Shown piece after piece: positions 44,669-58,342 of a stretch of 64,000 nt of DNA (the first letter of the stretch is position 1; every line of letters starts with the position of its first letter). The stretch is taken from contig CAVVSR010000014.1 of NCBI GenBank assembly GCA_963750935.1, positions 868,001 through 932,000 on the forward strand, read 5' to 3'. Origin of the DNA: JACCXG01 sp963750935 (GTDB lineage: Bacteria; Acidobacteriota; Vicinamibacteria; Vicinamibacterales; 2-12-FULL-66-21). The position numbers were made by a program, and so were the translations under genes. Under the pieces are notes generated by a model that saw only the letters and a program-made list of their open reading frames with translations, was not told where the DNA came from and did not search any database.

Positions 44669-45376
44669 CTACTTCGTCTCGCGGATCTTCACGTTGCGAT
44701 ACCAGCACTCGTCCTGATGGTAGGTGAGCATGATGTGCCCGGCGATCTTGTCGCCGAAGCCCGGATGGCCCTTGAACTTGCTCTTCTCGATCCCGGCCCT
44801 GACCGCGGCGCTCCCGAGCTCGTAGGTGAGCACGTGCGTGCCATTCAGCCAGTGCTCGACGCGGGGTCCCCGGACGACGATCCGCGACGAATTCCACTCG
44901 CCGGCCGGCCGGATCGGCTTGTCAGCCGCGGCGGGCAGGACGTCGTAGAAGTCGGCGGTCCGCTGGTTCGGTCCGAGCTTGCCCGGGTAGCCCGTGTCGT
45001 CGATCATCTGGTACTCGTGGCCGGGCGACTGCGGCCGCGTCTCGGTCACGAAGTACTTCACACCGTTGTTTCCGCCCGCCGCGACCCGCCACTCCCAGGC
45101 GAGTTCGAAGTCGGTGAACTGCTGGCGCGTGATGAGCTCGCCGCCCTTCACCTTCGCGACGGTGCGCAGCGTGCCGTCCTTCACCTCCCAGCCACTGTCC
45201 GGCAGCGCGTCGCGCCGATAGCCGCGCCAGCCGTCGAGCGTCCTGCCATCGAACAGCAGCTGCCAGCCGGCGGCCTTTTCCGCCGCGGTCAGCGTATTCG
45301 CGGCGGTGTTCGTCGCTGCGGCCGGTGGCAGCTGGAGCGACACGGCGAGAACGGCGAGTGGGATGACCTGGTGCAT
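44669..45376 (-). CDS. Exported DUF1080 (3-keto-disaccharide hydrolase-like) protein
   Basis: Second DUF1080 protein of the window, about 235 residues. Signal peptide MHQVIPLAVLAVSLQLPPAA with cleavage near AAA. The mature domain has WQLLFDGRTLDGWRGYRRDA, WEVKDGTLRTVAKVKGG, ELITRQQFTDFELAWEWRVA, GNNGVKYFVTE and EYQMIDDTGYPG, then NSSRIVVRGPRVEHWLNGTH. Longer than the one at 32.5 kb but the same fold. ATG 45376 is preferred to an upstream start because it begins the signal peptide. Confidence 0.87.
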   Translation of the reverse strand: MHQVIPLAVLAVSLQLPPAAATNTAANTLTAAEKAAGWQLLFDGRTLDGWRGYRRDALPDSGWEVKDGTLRTVAKVKGGELITRQQFTDFELAWEWRVAAGGNNGVKYFVTETRPQSPGHEYQMIDDTGYPGKLGPNQRTADFYDVLPAAADKPIRPAGEWNSSRIVVRGPRVEHWLNGTHVLTYELGSAAVRAGIEKSKFKGHPGFGDKIAGHIMLTYHQDECWYRNVKIRETK

Positions 45377-45406
45377 GGCGAGCCTCGCGCCAAGAATATC
45401 CGAACG

Positions 45407-45428
45407 CAAGGCAATCAGAGGATCGCCC
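45407..45428 (-). pseudogene. Possible 3' remnant of a permease gene
   Basis: A 21-bp stretch CGCAAGGCAATCAGAGGATCG is identical to the 3' end of the permease gene at 46811-46831. On the minus strand both read DPLIALR, the conserved C-terminal motif of these ABC-type permeases. No other permease part is near, so it could be the trace of a lost copy or a coincidence in a frequent codon string. Confidence 0.3.
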
Positions 45429-45636
45429 GGAAAGTCGCAGCACTCGCGAAAGTGAGAGAATGGCTCAACCAGTACATGTCTATCGCCAGCGGCACTCGCC
45501 TTGGCTCGGTACGGACTTCACCGCGCGGAAGTGCGATGAGCGCCCGCGAGCATTGGAGTGTCGCCTGACGACAGCGTCCGGCGCGGTCTGATTCATCAGA
45601 CGCGACGGCGGCCAAGGCATCGAATACACCGAATAG

Positions 45637-46774
45637 ATGTCCAATGCTCTGACCGTCCGTATCGTCTCGGGATTGTTGGCGTTGGCGGTACGTGGCGACG
45701 GTCTTCGTGGTGAAGATCGCCCATCGCATGCCGGACTATCAGGTGTACAGGACCGCCGCCGGCCGGGTCCTTTCCGCCGAGCCGCTCTATCGCGAATCAG
45801 ATGGGCACTGGCAGTTCAAGTATCTCCCTGCATTCGCCGTCGTGACGTCGCCGCTGACGGTCGTCCCGGACCCGATCGCCAGGGCGGTCTGGTTTGGTCT
45901 GTCGCTCGGGCTCCTCGTGGTGCTGCTGCGAACGAGCGCGTCACTGATCCCCGATCGGTCGTGCTCCCGCGGCTTGCTGATCGGCACGACGGTCGTCCTG
46001 CTGGGGAAGTTTTATGCGCACGAGCTCGAGCTGGGCCAAGTCAACATTCTGATGGCGGTGCTCATCGTGGGCGCCGCCGCGAGCATGAAACGGGGCAGCG
46101 AAGCCCTGGTTGGTGCGCTCGTGGGGTGCGCGATCATTGTCAAGCCGTACGCGATTCTGTTTGCGCCGTACCTGGTAGCCCGAGGTCGTGCCGGTTCGCT
46201 GCGCGTCCTGGTTGCCGTCCTGGCCGCGGCGCTGATTGCGCCAGCGGCCATTTACGGCGTCGAAGGGAATGCGAGGCTCCTGGCCGCATGGTGGGAAACC
46301 GTCACCGGTTCGACCGCGGTGAACCTGAACAGCTCGAACAACGTCTCGGCCCTGTCCGTCTTCACCCGGGCTCTTGGCCCCGGCGGAGCGGCCCGTCTGC
46401 TCGCGGCAATCACGATCGGCGGGCTTCTCGCGACGGCCGTCTTCGTGTTCGTCCGGCGCGGCCGGATTTCGAGCCCTGAGGGGCTCGAGATCGGGCTCCT
46501 GCTGACGATGGTGCCAATCATTTCACCCCAGGGATGGGACTACGTCTTCCTTGTCGCCACGCCGGGCGTGATGTATCTGGTGAACTATCGGGAGAAGCTG
46601 CCGCCTGCGGTTCGCGCGCTGGTCGTCACGGCGTTGTTGATCGTCGCGTTCAGCATCTACGATCTGATCGGTCACCGCGCCTACGCAACCTTCATGTCGT
46701 GGTCGATCATCCCGTTGTGTTATGTCGTCCAGATCGGCGGGATGGCCGTGCTCAGGGCGCGGGAGATTGCGTAG
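45637..46774 (+). CDS. Glycosyltransferase-87-like membrane protein (frameshift near 45690)
   Basis: A multi-pass protein similar to polyprenyl-phosphate-mannose-dependent alpha-mannosyltransferases (GT87/DUF2029). The N-terminus (SNALTVRIVSGLLALAV) is in one frame and the rest (VATVFVVKIAHRMPDYQVYR) in another, one base apart at 45690. Then come the periplasmic DYQVYRTAAGRVLSAEPLYRE loop with the catalytic-type Asp, ELELGQVNILMAVLIVGAA and the WWETVTGSTAVNLNSSNNVS-AL loop typical of the family. About 375 residues, roughly nine helices. It likely builds a cell-envelope glycan. Confidence 0.8.
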
Positions 46775-46800
46775 CGTCACTGCGCTGCCCTCGGCCAGCC

Positions 46801-49296
46801 TCACTCATCACGCAAGGCAATCAGAGGATCGATCCGGGCCGCGCGCCGGGCCGGTAGATAGCTGGCGAGGAGCGCCACCGCGATCAGCACCACCGACACC
46901 GCCCCATACACACCGGGATCTGTCGGCTGGACGTTGAAGAGCAGGGTCGTCATGGACTTGCTGAGGAGCGCGGCGCCAATCAGGCCCAGCACGACGCCGA
47001 TGCCCCCTTTCCACAACCCCTGTCGCAGGATCAGATTGGCAATCTGCCCGCGCGACGCACCGATGGCGCTGCGCACGCCAATCTCACGCGTCCGCTGCGA
47101 CACGTCGTAGGCCAGCACGCCATAGATGCCGAGGGCCGACAGGAACAGGGCCAGGCCGGCAAACGCCGCGAGCAGCAGCATCACGGCGCGACGGTTGTCG
47201 AACGACGAATCCACCGCCTCCTGCAGGCCGCCGGCGTCGAACAATGGAAGCGCGGGATCGATGCCGCGCACCTTGTCGCGCAAGGCCGACACCACGTCAC
47301 CCGCCGCGCGGTCCGTCCGCACGAACATCGTGAATCCGCCCGGGCGTCCTCCCTGTACGACCTGATAGATGAAAGGGTTCCCGCTCTTCTCCTCGACCCC
47401 GTTGTGCGGCACGTCTTTCACCACGCCGATGATCGTGGGCCAGTCTTCAGGTTTTGCCGGCCGGCCGCCAAACGCGAACTTTCCACCGAGGGCAGAGCCC
47501 TTGGGGAAGAACTTCCGCGCGAAGCTCTGATCGACGACAAACGCGCGCCGGCCGGGAGTCATATCCGCTTCTTCATAGAAACGGCCTTCCACCAGCTTCA
47601 GCCCGACCGTCTCGAGGTACCCCGGAGTCACGATCACCCGGTACGCGCCCGGCTGCGGCGAACCTGGCGGCAGCGTATCGTTCTCCAGGGTGAACGCGTT
47701 GATCGGCAGACCCCCCTGGAAGGGCGTGGATGCGGCAAGTGCGACGGACGTCACGCCCGGAATTTCCCGCATCGCCTGCAACAGGCGTTCGCGGATCTTC
47801 ATGGCGGCCTCGTCGCTGGCGCGATGTTCCCGCGTCAACGCGACGCGCGCGGTCACGACCTTCGTCGGATCGAGGCCGGTGTCCACGCGCAGGGCCTGCG
47901 CGAAGCTCTGGATGAGCAGGCCGGCGCCGGTCAGCAGCATCAACGCCACGGCGACCTGGGCCACGACGAGCACACCGCTCAGCGCGCGGACGCCACGGCT
48001 CGACGACGCGCTCCGCGAATTGCTCTGGATCACCTCGGCCAGGTTCGTGCGCATGAGGTGAAACACCGGGATCAGGCCGATGAACAGGCCGATCACGAGT
48101 GCGAGCGCGACGGCGAATCCGAGCACGCGCCAGTCGAGCGACGCCGGCAGCGACTGGGGCAGCATCCTCGCCAGGTAGTAATTCGTCACCCGCAGCGCGC
48201 CCCAGGCCACGCCCAGCCCCAACGCCGCGCCGAGTGAGGTGAGCAGCAGGCTTTCCATCAGGAACTGCCGGGCGATCGACACGCGGCTGGCCCCGAGCGC
48301 GGATCGAATGGCCAGCTCCGACTGGCGGGCGTTCGATCGGACGAGCAGGAGATTCGCCACGTTGAAACAGCCGATGAGCAGGACGAACGCGACGCCGCCC
48401 TGCAGCATCAGCAGCGTCGGCCGCACCGGCTGGACGCGCTGCTCCTGCACCCCGCCGACGTTCATCGTCATGCCGGAGCGTTCGGCAAAGGCCTTCAACT
48501 GTGGTGGTCCGGCGTCGACGTAGCGCTTCTCCAGCGTCTTGGCCTCGGCGTCCGCCTGGCCCGCCGTGACGCCCGGCTTGAGGCGTCCGAACAACTGGAT
48601 GCCGACGCCGTAGCGGCCCTGCGGGTTCTCCGCTTGCGCGGGCCAGCTCAATGGCACGACGAACTTCATCCGCGCATCGAACGCTTCCAGCACCCGCGGC
48701 GCCACGCCGATCACCTTGTACGCTTCATCGTCGATCCGCACCTCCTTGCCCAGGACTTCCGGACTCTCCTGGTACTGGCTCTGCCAGTAGGACTGCGTGA
48801 GCACGATGACCTTGTCGGCGCCCGGTTTGTTCTGCTCCTTGGTGAAGAAGCTGCCGTGCACGGGCTGTATCCGCAGGATGTCGAAGAGCTCGGCGGTCAT
48901 CCGTACGCCGGGAAGGCGGACCACCGAATCTTTTTCTCCCACCAGGCCGTAAAAGAACGTCCACAGCCCAAGCTTCTCGTAGGAGGTCCCGTTCGCCGAG
49001 TAATCCAGGTAGAACGGGACGTTGGCCGGCATGCGGTTCAAGCCGGCCTTCACCGCGGACGAGTACAGCTCGACGATCCGCTCCGGCTCCTGATACGGCA
49101 GCGGCTTCAACATCAGCGAATAGACGGTGGAGAAGATCGCCGTCGTCGCGCCGATGCCCAGCGCCAGCGTGAGGAGCGTGATGGCGGTGATGCCCTTGGA
49201 CTTCCACAGCAGGCGGAAGGCATGACGCACGTCAGTAAGGGAGCCGGTGAAGATGCCGGGGGACGTCGACGCTGGGGCGTGGTGCGATGAAGTCAT
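46801..49296 (-). CDS. MacB/FtsX-type ABC permease (acidobacterial duplicated orphan permease)
   Basis: An 831-residue permease of the ADOP family: two FtsX-MacB halves. Half one has LTDVRHAFRLLWKSKGITA, the transmembrane start ITLLTLALGIGATTAIFSTV, a large extracellular domain, and MLQGGVAFVLLIGCFNVANL-LLVRS; half two has ALSGVLVVAQVAVALMLLTG and IYGVLAYDVSQRTREIGVRSA, ending IDPLIALRDE. No adjacent ATPase is present, which is why the family is called orphan. The short N-terminal stub lacks the usual PadR-like start. The 3' neighbour is a convergent glycosyltransferase. Confidence 0.93.
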   Translation of the reverse strand: MTSSHHAPASTSPGIFTGSLTDVRHAFRLLWKSKGITAITLLTLALGIGATTAIFSTVYSLMLKPLPYQEPERIVELYSSAVKAGLNRMPANVPFYLDYSANGTSYEKLGLWTFFYGLVGEKDSVVRLPGVRMTAELFDILRIQPVHGSFFTKEQNKPGADKVIVLTQSYWQSQYQESPEVLGKEVRIDDEAYKVIGVAPRVLEAFDARMKFVVPLSWPAQAENPQGRYGVGIQLFGRLKPGVTAGQADAEAKTLEKRYVDAGPPQLKAFAERSGMTMNVGGVQEQRVQPVRPTLLMLQGGVAFVLLIGCFNVANLLLVRSNARQSELAIRSALGASRVSIARQFLMESLLLTSLGAALGLGVAWGALRVTNYYLARMLPQSLPASLDWRVLGFAVALALVIGLFIGLIPVFHLMRTNLAEVIQSNSRSASSSRGVRALSGVLVVAQVAVALMLLTGAGLLIQSFAQALRVDTGLDPTKVVTARVALTREHRASDEAAMKIRERLLQAMREIPGVTSVALAASTPFQGGLPINAFTLENDTLPPGSPQPGAYRVIVTPGYLETVGLKLVEGRFYEEADMTPGRRAFVVDQSFARKFFPKGSALGGKFAFGGRPAKPEDWPTIIGVVKDVPHNGVEEKSGNPFIYQVVQGGRPGGFTMFVRTDRAAGDVVSALRDKVRGIDPALPLFDAGGLQEAVDSSFDNRRAVMLLLAAFAGLALFLSALGIYGVLAYDVSQRTREIGVRSAIGASRGQIANLILRQGLWKGGIGVVLGLIGAALLSKSMTTLLFNVQPTDPGVYGAVSVVLIAVALLASYLPARRAARIDPLIALRDE

Positions 49297-49439
49297 CGTA
49301 GAAGACTCGGAGAAAACTCGGGTTCGATGGAAAAACGAACGACGGGATGGTACCTGTCGCCGGGCGCCCCGGTCCAGCCATGGGGAGCGCCTCAGACCAT
49401 GACGCGAGATGGCTCAGGATCGTTCCACCGGCGCGGCAT

Positions 49440-49474
49440 TTGACAAGTCTCGACGATTAGCTAATCATCTAATC
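49440..49474 (+). promoter_or_regulatory. Promoter and palindromic operator of the ArsR-type gene
   Basis: TTGACA (49440-49445), 17-bp spacer, AATCAT (49463-49468), then 6 nt to GTG 49475. A perfect 12-bp palindrome GATTAGCTAATC (49455-49466) covers the spacer and -10, and a third half-site CTAATC lies at 49469-49474, directly before the start. A repressor bound here would block the polymerase, so autoregulation by the ArsR protein is likely. Confidence 0.7.
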
Positions 49475-49791
49475 GTGAGCACCGTATTCAAGGCCCTCGC
49501 GGACCCGACTCGGCGGCAGGTGCTGCAGCTGCTTCGTCAGGGTCCCAAGTCGGCAGGGGAGCTGGCGGAGCACTTTCCGGTCTCCAAACCGACCATGTCC
49601 GCCCACTTCGCCGTGCTGCGCGAGGCCGGGCTCGTGGACAGCGACAAGCAGGGCAAGGCCGTCATGTACCGCCTCAAGATGTCGGTGCTCGAAGAAGCCT
49701 TGATGGAATTCTCTGAACTGCTCGGGCTGAACCTGACTCAACGCGCGGGGAAGCCGTCCGGTCACCCGATTCTCAGAAAGGCATCAACCAA

Positions 49792-49795
<4 letters not shown>
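49475..49795 (+). CDS. ArsR/SdpR-family transcriptional repressor
   Basis: A 106-residue winged-helix repressor starting at GTG 49475: STVFKALADPTRRQVLQLLR, GELAEHFPVSKPTMSAHFAV as the recognition helix region, LREAGLVDSDKQGKAVMYRL, and a C-terminal helix ending EFSELLGLN. It lacks the CxC metal site of arsenic sensors and fits the SdpR-like autorepressor group. The 66 nt upstream in-frame extension is rejected because it contains the promoter and operator. Overlaps the next gene as ATGA. Confidence 0.88.
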
Positions 49796-50318
<523 letters not shown>

Positions 50319-50450
50319 TGCGCTTCGAACCGGTGGCGGTCGCCCACGTTGCCGTCCGCGACTTCAATACTTCTTTGGCGCATAGAGCCGCAGCGCTACG
50401 CCAAAGTCGAAAACCCGTCTTAGAGCGAAAAAGACAAAAAAAAAAAAAAA

Positions 50451-50507
50451 GGGATATGGCGGGTGGAAGCTTCTCTCCTGCCGCTCGAAACAGCCTCTTA
50501 AGCGGTG
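50451..50507 (+). pseudogene. Second copy of the membrane-protein 3' end
   Basis: It repeats 50148-50205 with about 75-80 percent identity: GGGATATGGCGGGTGGA is identical at the start, then both encode GYGGWxLLxCRSK. The copy ends in QPLKR and a stop at 50505-50507, then GTGATC heptamers as in the first copy. It looks like another allele (strain) of the same locus, or a fragment of a tandem paralog. Confidence 0.6.
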
Positions 50508-50566
50508 ATCAGTGATCAGTGATCGGTGATCGCGCACCCCTGCACCGAGCACCCGGCACCGAGCAC
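50504..50566. repeat. Heptamers GGTGATC/AGTGATC then CGAGCAC units
   Basis: Four (G/A)GTGATC units (50504-50531) are followed directly by degenerate CCTGCAC-CGAGCAC-CCGGCAC-CGAGCAC heptamers to 50566. These replace the normal 3' end of the minus-strand DUF1254 gene. Confidence 0.75.
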
Positions 50567-50579
50567 TGAGCCCGAGCGC

Positions 50580-51777
50580 AGCCAGTTGCTTTCCTTGTCC
50601 TTGCCGGGCGAGTCGCTCTGGATGTACAGCGTCAGACGCCCTCGGCATCGAACGTCAGGTGACTGCGGTCGCCGAGCGCGTAGCGGTTGATCGGGTTGGC
50701 GACGAGATAGGCATCGTCGTCGTACATCGTCAACGACCAGAACGCGTCGACCGGCGGGATCCGGCCTTGGTGAATGCACGCTGTACACATTCGCGCCATT
50801 GAACGGTTTGCCGTCGCCGTCGAGTTCAGCAAACGGGTACACGGCATCCTCGGGCAGGTTGCCGCCGACGCCGAAGAAGGTCCAGCCCGCCCGGTAGGTG
50901 TACTGGTGCCATAGCGCCCCATGTCGAGCGCAATCTGCCAGCCGTTGACCACTTTGCCGCGGACGGTCTCGCGCATCGCCTTGATCCCGTCGGCGACGCC
51001 GGCCTCGATCGCTTTCCGCACCTCTGGCGTGAGCGCGTCCATGCGGAACGTCGCTCCCGGTGCGATGCCGAGCGTCGCCAGGCGCGCCATCGTCTTCGGA
51101 TCGTCCGGTTCTGGCGGGTTCGTCACCAGCAGGCGATTGAGACGATTGAAGAAGCCCTCGGGCGACAGCGCCAGCACTTGCTTCGGCACTGGCGTCTTGG
51201 CTCGACGCCTTTTTGAGTGGCACGTTGTCCGGCGGCGTGTACGCCTGCCCCATGACGAGAGACGGAACCAACTGGTACTGGTCCTGTAGCGCGTGCACGG
51301 CTGCGTAGTCGTCAGGTCCGCCGGTATACGTGCGTCCGCCAAGCAGCGTCAGATTCGTGGGCACGCGGAGTTCGGTCACGCCTTGGGGCAGAGCGCCCTT
51401 CCACGTTGGACCGACGATGGCGAAGTGACCGCCTTTGCTGCCGACTGTGCGCGAGCCCGGCGCATGCGGGACGTTGTTCCACGCGTCGATGATCTGCATC
51501 ACCCAGAACCGCTTCCCATGTCCGGCACGGAGAGGACCATGGGTTCCTGCGACAGGTCCAGGTTCGCCAGCGAATACAACGTATCGACGTTGAAGCCGAC
51601 CACGGTTCGGTTCGACGCGTCGGGAAACGCCCGATAGTGAGCGAACTGGTTGATTGGGGCATGGCCTTTGTCGACTGTGGACACGTGCGTGGATGTGTCG
51701 ATCTGGATCTCGACGAGCCGCTGAGCGAGGCCCGCCGCAGGCTCCGGTATTCCGGAGGACCTCCGGCACACGATCAA
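50580..51777 (-). pseudogene. Decayed DUF1254/DUF1214 protein
   Basis: Segments of a DUF1254/DUF1214 protein lie in three frames: APINQFAHYRAFPDASNRTV with VDTLYSLANLDLSQEPMVLS; then FWVMQIIDAWNNVPHAPGSR, GPTWKGALPQGVTELRVPTN; then DPKTMARLATLGIAPGATFR, VNGWQIALDMGRYG; then GWTFFGVGGNLPEDAVYPFA; then LVANPINRYALGDRSHLTFD and SPGKDKESNWL. At least four frameshifts (near 51515, 51200, 50915, 50780). Both the N-terminal YIYGYPLV-type segment and the last ~30 residues are missing, the latter replaced by heptamers. True decay or very poor sequence. Confidence 0.7.
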
Positions 51778-51932
51778 AATTCACACTGCTCCCCGCAGCC
51801 GTTCGGCGCCCCTTCATCGTGTTCTGAGGCTCGTCGTGCGGCGGTCCTCTCCGCGTGTCGCGTCAGTCATTCGTGGCACCAGATTTGCCCCTCAGGCCGC
51901 GGTCAAGAACCGCACGGGCGGGGGAGGCCTCC

Positions 51933-53720
51933 GTGAGTCTCGCTCCGAAGGATTTGACGCCGGTCTACCAAGCGACCATCGGCAAGGGCGCCGGCGCGCG
52001 TCGATGGCAGCGCCCTGTCTACGTCGATCATCTGCCGCCCTGCAATCACGCCTGCCCGGCCGGCGAGAACATCCAGGCCTGGCTCGCCCTGGCGCAGGCG
52101 GGCGACTACGAGGGCGCCTGGCGGAAGTACATGGAGGAGAACCCGCTGCCCGGCACGCACGGCCGCGCGTGTTATCACCCCTGCGAAAGCGCCTGCAACC
52201 GGCAATTCCTCGATTCAGCCGTCTCGATTCATTCGCTCGACCGCTTTCTCGGCGATCTCGCCAACGAGAAGGGGTGGACGATCGCCCCCGGTCCGCCCAC
52301 CGGCAAGCGCGTGCTCGTGGTCGGCGCCGGCCCGGCGGGCCTGTCGTGCGCCTACCATCTGCGGCGGTTCGGGCACGACGTCGAGATCCGCGACGCGAAC
52401 CCCGAGCCGGGCGGCATGATGCACTACGGCATTCCCGCGTACCGCCTGCCGCGTGAGGGGCTCGACAAGGAAATCGCGCGCATCGAGGCGATGGGCGTGA
52501 CGATCGTCCGCAACTCGCGCGTGAACGACGTGCTGGCCGAGAAAGCCGCGGGCTCGTTCGACGCGGTGTTCCTCGGCATCGGCGCCCAGGTCGCGAACCA
52601 CCTCGACATTCCGGCGATGGACGGCGGCAAGATCATCGACGCCGTGACGCTGATGGAGCGCGTGGAGAAGGGCCGCGCCCCGTCGCTCGGACGCGTCGTC
52701 GGCATCGTCGGCGGCGGCAACACCGCGATGGATGCCGCGCGCATGGCGAAGCGGCTCGGCGCCGAGGAGGCCGTGATCATCTTCCGCTTCGACAAGGCGC
52801 AGATGGAGGCCCATCCCTACGAAGCGATGGAAGCCTTCGCCGAAGGCGTGAAGATCAAGTGGCTGTCCACGGTCAAGCAGTTCGGCGAGGACGAGATCGT
52901 CGTCGAGCAGATGGAGATGCTGCCCGACGGCTCGGGCTGCGTGGGCACCGGGCAGTTCCAGACGCTCAAGACCGATTCGCTGGTGCTGGCCGTCGGACAG
53001 CATGCCGATGTCGAGTTCCTGAAGAAGGTGCCGGACATCCGCATCGGCCGGGGCAACGTCGTCGAAGTGGACGCGCGCATGCGCGCGAGCGACGGCATCT
53101 TCGCGGGCGGCGACATGATCGGCGGCGCGCGGACGATGACGGCGGCGGTCGGCCACGGCAAGAAGGCGGCGCGCAACATCGACGCGTGGCTGCGGGGCGG
53201 CGTCTACGAGAAACCGCCGCAGCATCCGCCGGTCCCGTACGAGCTGCTCAACCTGACCGTGTTCCTCGATGCCGACCGGCGCGAGCACGCCGAGCTGCCG
53301 GTGGCGAAGCGCACCGGCTTCGACGAAATCGTGGCCGGGCTCTCGGAAAAAGAAGCGCGCTACGAGGCGACACGGTGCCTCTCCTGCGGCAATTGCTTCG
53401 AGTGCGACAACTGCTACGCGGCGTGTCCCGAGCAGGCGATCGTCAAGCTGGGAAAGGGCCGGTTCTACCGGGTCGAGCTCGACCTCTGCACCGGGTGCGC
53501 CACGTGCTTCGAGCAGTGCCCGTGTCATGCCATCGACATGGTGCCGGAGCCGGGGATCGAGGGCATCGGTTCAACGCCCCGCAGCCGAGAGAGTGCCCGC
53601 CCGCTTCACGGTCCGGGCGTAGAGCATCAAGAGCGCCTGCGGCCCGAGCGAGGCGCCGGAGGGCAGCGGCCGACGGCCGCCGCCGACAGAGCGAGCGGGG
53701 GTGGGGCCCCGCGAGCATAA
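51933..53720 (+). CDS. Glutamate-synthase-beta-like NAD(P)H oxidoreductase with ferredoxin domain
   Basis: An FAD- and NAD(P)-dependent protein related to GltD. N-terminal Fe-S region with CNHACPAGENIQAWL and CYHPCESACNRQFLD, FAD site VLVVGAGPAGLSCAYHLRRF, NAD(P) site VVGIVGGGNTAMDAARMAKR, GGDMIGGARTMTAAVGHGKK, and a C-terminal 2x4Fe-4S ferredoxin with CLSCGNCFECDNCYAACPEQ and CTGCATCFEQCPCHAIDM. It probably passes electrons between NAD(P)H and the ferredoxin of the next gene's product. GGGGGAGG precedes GTG 51933. The last ~45 residues are translated from a GC-rich repeat and match no family. Confidence 0.88.
   Translation: MSLAPKDLTPVYQATIGKGAGARRWQRPVYVDHLPPCNHACPAGENIQAWLALAQAGDYEGAWRKYMEENPLPGTHGRACYHPCESACNRQFLDSAVSIHSLDRFLGDLANEKGWTIAPGPPTGKRVLVVGAGPAGLSCAYHLRRFGHDVEIRDANPEPGGMMHYGIPAYRLPREGLDKEIARIEAMGVTIVRNSRVNDVLAEKAAGSFDAVFLGIGAQVANHLDIPAMDGGKIIDAVTLMERVEKGRAPSLGRVVGIVGGGNTAMDAARMAKRLGAEEAVIIFRFDKAQMEAHPYEAMEAFAEGVKIKWLSTVKQFGEDEIVVEQMEMLPDGSGCVGTGQFQTLKTDSLVLAVGQHADVEFLKKVPDIRIGRGNVVEVDARMRASDGIFAGGDMIGGARTMTAAVGHGKKAARNIDAWLRGGVYEKPPQHPPVPYELLNLTVFLDADRREHAELPVAKRTGFDEIVAGLSEKEARYEATRCLSCGNCFECDNCYAACPEQAIVKLGKGRFYRVELDLCTGCATCFEQCPCHAIDMVPEPGIEGIGSTPRSRESARPLHGPGVEHQERLRPERGAGGQRPTAAADRASGGGAPRA
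53691..53716 (+). repeat. Dispersed GC-rich palindrome
   Basis: GCGAGCGGGG followed by GTGGGGCCCCGCGAGC, near-palindromic. The same pattern is found at 15263-15290 (same strand) and 62738-62771 (opposite strand). Here it lies in the 3' end of the oxidoreductase gene, just before nifJ. Confidence 0.6.
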
Positions 53721-53723
53721 GAA

Positions 53724-57317
<3,594 letters not shown>

Positions 57318-57321
<4 letters not shown>

Positions 57322-58325
57322 GCCTCGCCACACGCTATCTCGGCCTGCAGCTCGCGCACCCGATCGTGGCGGCTGCGTCCCCCCTCACCGCCACGCTCGA
57401 CGGCATGCGCCGGCTCGAGGATGCCGGCGCCGCCGCGGTGGTGATGGCGTCGCTCTACGAGGAGCAGATCCGCGCCGAGGACACCGCCTACGCCCTCTAC
57501 ACGGAGCACGGCTCGAACAGTCAGCCCGAGGCCACCAGCTATTTCCCCGACCTGGCCGACTACGACAGCGGGGTGTCGGGGCATCTCGAGACGCTCCAGC
57601 GCGCGAGCGCAGGCGCTCGACATTCCGGTGATCGCCAGCCTCAACGGCACGACCTCCGAAGGGTGGATCGGGCACGCGCGCGCCCTCGAACAGGCGGGAG
57701 CCGCGGCGATCGAGCTCAACATCTACTCGATCCCGATTGATCTCGAGGTCAGCGGCGCCGAGGTGGAGCGGCGGTACGTGGAGATCGTCCGCGAGGTCAG
57801 GTCGAGCGTCCGCATTCCCGTCGCCGTCAAGCTCGCCGCCGTACTTCACGTCGCTGCCGCACATGGCGGCCGAACTGGTGCGGGCCGGCGCGGACGGCCT
57901 CGTGCTCTTCAACCGTTTCTACGCGCCGGACATCGACCTCGCCACGCTTCGCGTGACGCGCTCGCTGCCGTTGTCCACGGCCGCCGAGCTGCCGCTCTCG
58001 CTGCGTCTGGATCGCACTCCTGTCGCGGCGCCTCGCATGCTCGCTCGCGGCCAGCCGCGGCGTCGAGACGGAGGTCGAGGTCGTCAAGTACCTCCTCGCC
58101 GGCGCCGACGTCGTCATGACGGCCTCGGCCCTGCTGCGGCATGGGCCGGAGCACGTCGCGACCATGCGCGAGGGACTCGAACGCTGGCTCGGGGCGAACG
58201 GCTTCGACTCGGTGGACGCGATCCGCGGCCTCAAGGACGCGACGCACGTCGAGCACGTCGACGCCCTGTTCCGCGCGCAATACGTCGCAAGCCTCACCGA
58301 ATACGTGCCCGGCAAGCTCGTCTAG
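57318..58325 (+). CDS. Dihydroorotate dehydrogenase-like protein (frameshifted)
   Basis: FMN-type TIM barrel of the PyrD family that commonly accompanies nifJ. Start MSLATRYLGLQLAHPIVAAA, then RRLEDAGAAAVVMASLYEEQ, IPVIASLNGTTSEGWIGHAR, AAAIELNIYSIPID, VRIPVAVKL, HMAAELVRAGADGLVLFNRF and the end ADVVMTASALLRHGPEHVAT. It differs from true PyrD at the active site and is probably not in pyrimidine synthesis. Frameshifts near 57612, 57838 and 58020 join the parts. Start overlaps the nifJ stop by 4 nt, so the three genes form an operon. The specific reaction is unknown. Confidence 0.8.
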
Positions 58326-58342
58326 CAGGCGGATGGCTCGGC

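Noticed and set aside
49409..49474. ATG 49409 as the start of the ArsR-type gene
   Set aside because: This region contains the -35, -10 and palindromic operator. Conserved sequence starts at GTG 49475.
50320..50435. Insertion sequence between the homopolymers
   Set aside because: It is only about 116 bp, has no transposase frame, terminal inverted repeats or target duplication. The poly-T/A runs point to an artefact.
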